The notes below the pieces were generated by a model. That model saw only the letters and a program-made list of their open reading frames with translations. It was not told where the DNA came from and ran no database searches. Below are positions 59,355 to 64,000 of a stretch of 64,000 bases of DNA, one piece after another (positions within the stretch are counted from its first letter, which is position 1; the number at the start of each line of letters is the position of its first letter). A program made the translations under genes and the position numbers. Source of the stretch: Stappia indica (GTDB lineage: Bacteria; Pseudomonadota; Alphaproteobacteria; Rhizobiales; Stappiaceae); the NCBI RefSeq assembly GCF_009789575.1, contig NZ_CP046908.1, forward strand, positions 62,001 to 126,000, written 5' to 3'.

Positions 59355-60569
59355 TCAGCCCTTCAGCTTGCGCATGGCGCGAACCACCTGCCAGAGCGCC
59401 GGCGTGTTGCGAATCCGGCGCTTGAGATTTCGCACCTGCTTGATCCCGCGTTGAGCAAGGTGCCCCTTGAGCGTCACGGGAATCTCGACATCCATCAGCA
59501 CTTCCTTGTCGGCCCAGGCCGTCTTGTAGCGCTCTGCACCAAGGCCGAAGTCGAACGTATGGGCACCAAGCCGGCAGGCATCCGCAATCACATGATTGAG
59601 CAGGATGTCGCCAGGGCTGCAGGCCGCGACGTCCTCGTCGATGCTGTTGGTGTAGGCGTGGTAGCGGCCGTATTGCACACCGCAAAGGTAGGTCGCGCGG
59701 ATCCGCCCTCCCGCTTCGAGCGCGTGGATGGTGACGTGCTCCGAGTGATCGCGGATCGCGCCCTTCAACTGGTCGGCAAGAAAGCCGCGCACGTCCGCCG
59801 GCTCGAACACGTTGGGAATGCCCTGCGAGGCCTGGCGTGCGCTGCGCTGCGTCACGAGCGTGTCGAGAAAATGCATGGCCGTTTCCTCGTCCGCCGCCTT
59901 GCGCCAGACGAGACCGCCGAGTTCTGCGAGCTTCTTTTCCTTCACCCGCAGCTTCTTGCGGGCGCTGGCGCTGCGGCGTTGCTTGTAGAGGGCGTCGAAA
60001 TCAGGCCCGAGCGCAAAGGCGTGGACCGCGTTCAGGCTTTCGGTCGCATGGCGGTCGATCAGCGGGTGCACGCGCTCGTCCATGGTCGCCGGAACGTATT
60101 TGAGGTCGAAAAGGTCGATCCGGTGTTCGCGCCCGATGCGCAGCAAGGCCTTCCGCAGGCTCTTGCCGTGGATGCCGGCGAACACGTCCCGCCGCCAGAG
60201 GCCGCTGTTCTGGTTGCCGTGAAAATCACCCAGGAAGCGGCCGAGCCGCAATGTGCCGCCGCCTGCCTTCATCACGGCAAGGGGCAGCAGAAATGCGGGT
60301 TCGCCGTCGATTTCTCCAACGACGATGACTGCCTCGATGCCACGGGGCCGTCCTACATGTTCGTACCAGGAAGCGAGCCACTCGTAGCTGGTGAACAGCG
60401 TGCCGAAGGCGTTCTCCTCCAGATGGCGCCAGGCACAAGCTGCATCCGCCGGATCTCGATGCGTATGCACGGCGAATTCGCCATTTTCGAGCATGGCATC
60501 CAGCCTCATCGCTTCAATGTCCATCGTATCCCAGTCATCAGACTGGAACAATCCGACCGACCTGATCAT
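59355..60569 (-). CDS. FemAB/GNAT-like acetyltransferase of a polysaccharide locus
   Basis: A 404-residue protein of the group with a BioF2-like GNAT fold (CelD/FemAB type) often found in exopolysaccharide loci. Visible features are LEENAFGTLFTSYEWLASWYEH, GRFLGDFHGNQNSGLW and, late, GDILLNHVIADACRLGAHTFDFGLGAERYKTAW. The start is uncertain; the ATG at 60569 follows GGGGA, but an ATG at 60581 is possible. It may acylate the polysaccharide or a lipid-linked sugar. It is divergent from the deacetylase gene. Confidence 0.82.
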   Translation of the reverse strand: MIRSVGLFQSDDWDTMDIEAMRLDAMLENGEFAVHTHRDPADAACAWRHLEENAFGTLFTSYEWLASWYEHVGRPRGIEAVIVVGEIDGEPAFLLPLAVMKAGGGTLRLGRFLGDFHGNQNSGLWRRDVFAGIHGKSLRKALLRIGREHRIDLFDLKYVPATMDERVHPLIDRHATESLNAVHAFALGPDFDALYKQRRSASARKKLRVKEKKLAELGGLVWRKAADEETAMHFLDTLVTQRSARQASQGIPNVFEPADVRGFLADQLKGAIRDHSEHVTIHALEAGGRIRATYLCGVQYGRYHAYTNSIDEDVAACSPGDILLNHVIADACRLGAHTFDFGLGAERYKTAWADKEVLMDVEIPVTLKGHLAQRGIKQVRNLKRRIRNTPALWQVVRAMRKLKG

Positions 60570-60725
60570 TGCGTTCCCCATCCGCCATGTTCTCGTCGTT
60601 GTTGACCTGATTGCCACTCGTTCGATTACCGTTCTGACTAGCAAGGAGTTCTAAAGAAAACGTCGATATGCTCCCGCCAGTTGAAAAACCGGTGAGTGTT
60701 CGCCGGAAAGGGGCGTTTGGCGAAG

Positions 60726-61805
60726 ATGGATCTGCGGCGTCACCTGCTGGCTGGAGGCTGCAAGCTCCTGCACTGGAGCGGGGTGGGCCGTCTTTTGTCG
60801 CCATTGACCGGCGGTCGGGGCGTCATCTTCACGCTGCACAGCGTGTGGCCGGCAGAGGCCCCTAAGGGCTTTGCTCCCAACGCCCATCTTACTGTGACGC
60901 CCGAATTCCTTGATCGCACGATACGGCAGATCCGCGCGTCGGGGCTGGAGATCGTCTCGCTGGAAACGGCCGTGACGCGCATGCGCGAGCCGAATTACGA
61001 CGGCAAACGCTTCGCAGCGCTGACCTTCGACGACGGCTATCGCGACAATCTCATCCACGCCTTGCCGGTGCTGAAACGCCATTCTGCGCCTTTCACCATC
61101 TTCGTGACGTCCGGGTTTGCCGATCGCAGTTCGGAAATCTGGTGGGAAGCGCTGGAAAGGATCGTCGCGACGGCGGATGAGGTGGAGGTTCCTGTCGGTG
61201 CCAGCATGCGCCGCTTCTCGGCCCGCAGCGACGCCGACAAGGAGAAGGTCTTCTGCCATCTCCTGCACTGGTTCACCCGGGAACTGGGCGAGGATTCGCA
61301 GCGCCTCGAATTGCGCCGGCTGGCGGCCATCCACGGTATCGACCTGCCTGGTCTTGCCGAAGAGCTGATCCTGAGCTGGGACGAGTTGCGCGAAATGCTG
61401 CGCGACCCGCTTTTTTCGGTCGGGGCGCACACCCACGATCACTATGCGCTGGCGCGGCTGACGCGCGAGCGGATGCGACGGGATGTCGCCAAAGGGCTGG
61501 AGCGGCTGGAGCAGGAGCTCGGTGTTCGGCCCTGCGTCTTCGCCTATCCCTATGGCTACGAGGCTGCCGTCAACGTGCAGTCTATGGAAGTGATCCGCGA
61601 ACTCGGCTTTTCTGCCGCCGTCACGACGCGTCCGGGGGTCCTGTCACCGGGCCTGGAGCCGATGGCGCTGCCGCGCATCTCGCTGAACGGCTATTTCCAG
61701 AACGAGGCGATTGTGTCGCAATACCTCACTGGCGCGCCGTTTCCCGTCTACAATGCGGCGCGCCGCCTGCGAGATACGATCAATCCGCATCCTGCCTGCG
61801 GCTGA
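60726..61805 (+). CDS. Polysaccharide deacetylase family protein
   Basis: A 359-residue NodB-homology protein that probably removes acetyl groups from amino sugars. The metal-site motifs are ALTFDDGYRDN and VGAHTHDHYAL, and a third is PCVFAYPYGYE. No clear signal peptide is present. An in-frame GTG at 60696 is an alternative start. Its last 26 bases overlap the end of the DUF2842 gene on the other strand. Confidence 0.9.
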   Translation: MDLRRHLLAGGCKLLHWSGVGRLLSPLTGGRGVIFTLHSVWPAEAPKGFAPNAHLTVTPEFLDRTIRQIRASGLEIVSLETAVTRMREPNYDGKRFAALTFDDGYRDNLIHALPVLKRHSAPFTIFVTSGFADRSSEIWWEALERIVATADEVEVPVGASMRRFSARSDADKEKVFCHLLHWFTRELGEDSQRLELRRLAAIHGIDLPGLAEELILSWDELREMLRDPLFSVGAHTHDHYALARLTRERMRRDVAKGLERLEQELGVRPCVFAYPYGYEAAVNVQSMEVIRELGFSAAVTTRPGVLSPGLEPMALPRISLNGYFQNEAIVSQYLTGAPFPVYNAARRLRDTINPHPACG

Positions 61806-62010
61806 TCCGGAAACCGTGCTCCATCCACCAGATGATGGCGCCTGCCGGGATCGTCCAGGCGATGCCGGCGATGCCGAAATACAGCATCTGCACCACGCGG
61901 GACGACTGCTGCAAAGTCATGTCGCCGATGACCATCGCCGTGAAGGCGTAGGAGATCACGAAGATGACCAGCACCAACATGCCGATGAATTTGCGCAGCG
62001 GATTTCGCAT
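61780..62010 (-). CDS. DUF2842 small membrane protein
   Basis: A 76-residue protein from the ATG at 62010, which follows CCGGAGACG. Two hydrophobic segments are FIGMLVLVIFVISYAFTAMVI and MLYFGIAGIAWTIPAGAIIWWM, the latter typical of DUF2842. Function is unknown. The family is common in alphaproteobacteria. The gene overlaps the deacetylase tail to tail. Confidence 0.78.
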   Translation of the reverse strand: MRNPLRKFIGMLVLVIFVISYAFTAMVIGDMTLQQSSRVVQMLYFGIAGIAWTIPAGAIIWWMEHGFRISRRQDAD

Positions 62011-62220
62011 CTCGTCTCCGGATCGGTAGGGGCAGGGGCGTCCGGCCCGCTGACTGAAGCTGAGCAACTGGAACCGGCCCTTGCCAGGGTCGCATGTGTG
62101 CATGTGTCACAGCGCCCCCGCTCGTCAAGTCCTTGTCTTCCGATGCCGGTGCCTATAACCCCGCTCAGGCTTGCGGCACGCCCCGTGCCGCCTTCACGTA
62201 ACATGGCACGGTAACTCCCC

Positions 62221-63324
62221 ATGTCCGACACGACGGCAGCCCCGCTCTCAGCTCCGCTGGATGATGCCACCGCTCGTATCGCGTCCGACCGCAAGGCGAT
62301 CCGCCTGTGGCTCTACGCCATCTGCGTCCTGATCTTCGCCATGATCGTCGTCGGCGGCGCAACGCGGCTGACCGACAGCGGTCTTTCCATCACCGAGTGG
62401 AAACCGATCCACGGCGTCATCCCTCCGCTTTCCGTTGCGGAGTGGGAGGAGGAACTGGAAAAATACCGCCAGATCCCCGAATACCAGCTCATCAACAAGG
62501 GCATGTCGCTGGAGGAGTTCAAGTTCATCTTCTGGTGGGAGTGGGGACACCGCCTGCTCGGCCGCGTCATCGGTCTTGCCTTCTTTGTTCCGCTTGTCTG
62601 GTTCTGGTGGCGCGGGCGGATCGAAAAGTGGCTGCTGCCCTGGCTCGTCGGCGGGTTCGTGCTCGGCGGCATGCAGGGCGTTGTCGGCTGGTGGATGGTC
62701 GTGTCCGGTCTTGCCGAGCGGGTCGACGTAAGCCAGTACCGGCTGGCAACCCATCTGACGCTCGCCTGCCTGATCTTCATCTACCTCTTCGCCTTGGCGC
62801 GCTATCTCGCGTTGATCCCGGCGGCCCGTACCTCGGCACGCCCGCAGGCCTCTCGGCCGTTTTCCGGGGCTGCCAAGCTTCTGCTCGGCCTTCTGGTGCT
62901 GCAGATCTTTCTCGGCGGGCTCGTCGCGGGCCTCAAGGCGGGCCTCTCCTTCAACACATGGCCGTTGATGGACGGGGAATTCATCCCGTCCGGGCTGTGG
63001 ACCATGGCGCCGGCCTGGATCAATCACTTCGAGAACGTTCTGACGGTCCAGTTCCAGCACCGCATGACTGCCTATCTGATCGTCGGCTTTGCGCTGTGGG
63101 CGATGTGGGCGGTCTATCGGAGCGACGCCGCGCGCCATCTGCGCGGAGCCGCCCATGCCGTGGTCGCTGTCCTCTTCGTGCAGATGGTGATCGGCATCGG
63201 CACGCTGCTCGGTCACGTGCCTTTCTGGCTGGCGCTCTCCCATCAGGGCTTCATCGTGATCGTGATGATGGCGGTCGTTGAGTTCTGGGCGCGGGCGCGC
63301 TTTGCCGAGCCCGTTCGCACCTGA
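62221..63324 (+). CDS. ctaA: Heme A synthase (CtaA/Cox15)
   Basis: Oxidises heme O to heme A for cytochrome c oxidase. The 367-residue inner-membrane protein has eight hydrophobic segments. Heme-binding His residues lie in WWEWGHRLLGR, RLATHLTLACL, VQFQHRMTAYL and ALSHQGFIVIV. The family start IVVGGATRLTDSGLSITEWKPIHGVIPP is present. It lacks the loop Cys pair of Bacillus enzymes, as usual for alphaproteobacteria and mitochondria. A 7-bp hairpin (62173-62191) stands in the leader. Confidence 0.95.
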   Translation: MSDTTAAPLSAPLDDATARIASDRKAIRLWLYAICVLIFAMIVVGGATRLTDSGLSITEWKPIHGVIPPLSVAEWEEELEKYRQIPEYQLINKGMSLEEFKFIFWWEWGHRLLGRVIGLAFFVPLVWFWWRGRIEKWLLPWLVGGFVLGGMQGVVGWWMVVSGLAERVDVSQYRLATHLTLACLIFIYLFALARYLALIPAARTSARPQASRPFSGAAKLLLGLLVLQIFLGGLVAGLKAGLSFNTWPLMDGEFIPSGLWTMAPAWINHFENVLTVQFQHRMTAYLIVGFALWAMWAVYRSDAARHLRGAAHAVVAVLFVQMVIGIGTLLGHVPFWLALSHQGFIVIVMMAVVEFWARARFAEPVRT

Positions 63325-63344
63325 ACCACACCACGATGAAACAA

Positions 63345-63373
63345 AAAAAGCCGGGCAATTCGCCCGGCTTTTT
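63345..63373. terminator. Bidirectional terminator after ctaA
   Basis: AAAAAGCCGGGC (63345-63356) pairs with GCCCGGCTTTTT (63362-63373) over an AATTC loop. A and T runs on both sides let it act on ctaA rightward and on the sulfhydrylase gene leftward. Confidence 0.93.
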
Positions 63374-63396
63374 CGTTTCTAGGAACCGCGGTTCAA

Positions 63397-64000
63397 TCAG
63401 ACCGAGGCCAGTGCCTGGTCGAGATCGGCGATGATGTCTTCCGCGTCCTCCAGGCCGATCGACAGGCGCACCACGTCCGGGCCGGCTCCCGCCGCCGTCT
63501 TCTGCTCGTCGGTGAGCTGGCGGTGGGTGGTGGAGGCCGGGTGGATGATAAGCGAACGGGTGTCGCCGATATTGGCGAGATGCGACAGGATCTGGCAGTT
63601 CGAGACGAGCGCAACGCCGGCGTCATAGCCGCCCTTCACACCGAAGGTGAAGACCGCGCCCGCACCCTTCGGCATGTACTTCTGCTGCTTGGCGTGGTTT
63701 GCATCGCCCGGAAGGCCGGCATAGGACACCCACGCCACCTTGTCGTGACCGGCCAGGTGCTGCGCCACCTTCAGCGCGTTGTCGCTGTGGCGCTGCATGC
63801 GCAGTGGCAGCGTTTCGATGCCGGTCAGGATCATGAACGAATTCATCGGCGAGATCGCAGGGCCGAGGTCGCGCAGGCCGAGCACGCGGCAGGCGATGGC
63901 GAAGGCGAAGTTGCCGAAGGTCTCGTGCAGCACCATGCCGGAATATTCCGGACGCGGCTTCGACAGCATCGGATAGCGGTCGGTCGACGACCAGTCGTAG
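63397..64000 (-). CDS. O-acetylhomoserine sulfhydrylase, C-terminal part (partial)
   Basis: PLP enzyme of the Cys/Met metabolism family that makes homocysteine (or methionine precursors) from O-acetylhomoserine and sulfide. About 200 C-terminal residues are visible and the frame runs off the right edge. Motifs are YSGMVLHETFGNFAF, ISPMNSFMILTGIETLPLRMQRH, VFTFGVKGGYDAG, GDTRSLIIHPASTTHRQL and VRLSIGLEDAEDIIADLDQAL. The PLP Lys lies outside the window. The gene ends 23 bp before the shared terminator. Confidence 0.92.
   Translation of the reverse strand, partial: YDWSSTDRYPMLSKPRPEYSGMVLHETFGNFAFAIACRVLGLRDLGPAISPMNSFMILTGIETLPLRMQRHSDNALKVAQHLAGHDKVAWVSYAGLPGDANHAKQQKYMPKGAGAVFTFGVKGGYDAGVALVSNCQILSHLANIGDTRSLIIHPASTTHRQLTDEQKTAAGAGPDVVRLSIGLEDAEDIIADLDQALASV

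Overview
The window is high-GC bacterial chromosome, almost wholly coding, and reads as a member of the Hyphomicrobiales (Rhizobiales, Alphaproteobacteria). The evidence is gene order and family content: rpoZ-rsh-DUF2062-pdxJ-lepB-rnc-era-recO; glyA-nrdR-ribD-ribE-ribH-nusB; yceD-plsX-fabH-ihfA-merR; an LdtR/LdtP pair like that of Liberibacter; the leucyl-transferase Bpt; a CtaA/Cox15-type heme A synthase; and Rhizobiales-type small DUF proteins (DUF6163, DUF6898, DUF930, DUF2842). Genus cannot be fixed from sequence reading alone; a Stappia/Labrenzia-like marine group is a guess.

Layout. 1-5.4 kb: end of an alpha-2-macroglobulin gene and pbpC (periplasmic protease trap plus class A PBP), an alpha/beta hydrolase, dapA, smpB. 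5.5-16.8 kb: a long leftward housekeeping run from rpoZ and rsh (stringent response) through pdxJ, lepB, rnc, era and recO to parC, an unrecognised protein and a thioesterase. 16.8-25.3 kb: an AT-rich, hairpin-rich gap, a NYN-domain protein and a family 5 uracil-DNA glycosylase rightward; bpt, an SLC13 permease, an RDD protein, threonine ammonia-lyase and a LysE exporter leftward; then a divergent MocR regulator. 25.3-30.4 kb: hemB leftward and a valine catabolic run rightward (isobutyryl-CoA dehydrogenase, 3-hydroxyisobutyryl-CoA hydrolase, DUF6163, mmsB). 30.5-32.7 kb: ldtR and ldtP. 32.8-38.0 kb: glyA, nrdR, riboflavin genes, nusB. 38.3-45.8 kb: the proton-pumping pyrophosphatase hppA, bamE, then fatty acid/phospholipid genes, ihfA and a MerR gene that has no ordinary start codon.

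45.8-51.9 kb looks accessory: a leftward five-gene oxidation module (glyoxalase I, a Tat-exported gluconate-dehydrogenase-subunit-3-like protein, a GMC flavoprotein, a PQQ-type sorbosone-dehydrogenase-like enzyme, a diheme cytochrome c), a ribbon-helix-helix protein and a DUF930 envelope protein. It ends at a tRNA-Pro(GGG) gene. 52.1-61.8 kb is a compact exopolysaccharide locus (Wzy-like polymerase, initiating glycosyl-phosphotransferase, one GT4, export lipoprotein, Wzc/GumC-like chain-length protein with a degenerate ATPase domain, FemAB/GNAT-like protein, polysaccharide deacetylase). The window closes with DUF2842, ctaA and the 3' part of an O-acetylhomoserine sulfhydrylase gene.

No CRISPR array, insertion sequence, integrase, prophage or rRNA gene was seen. 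The best candidates for something undescribed are the GMC/PQQ/cytochrome/glyoxalase module with its 18-bp operator-like palindrome, the hairpin-rich rpoZ-NYN gap, the apparent AUU start of the merR gene, and the pseudo-kinase chain-length protein.
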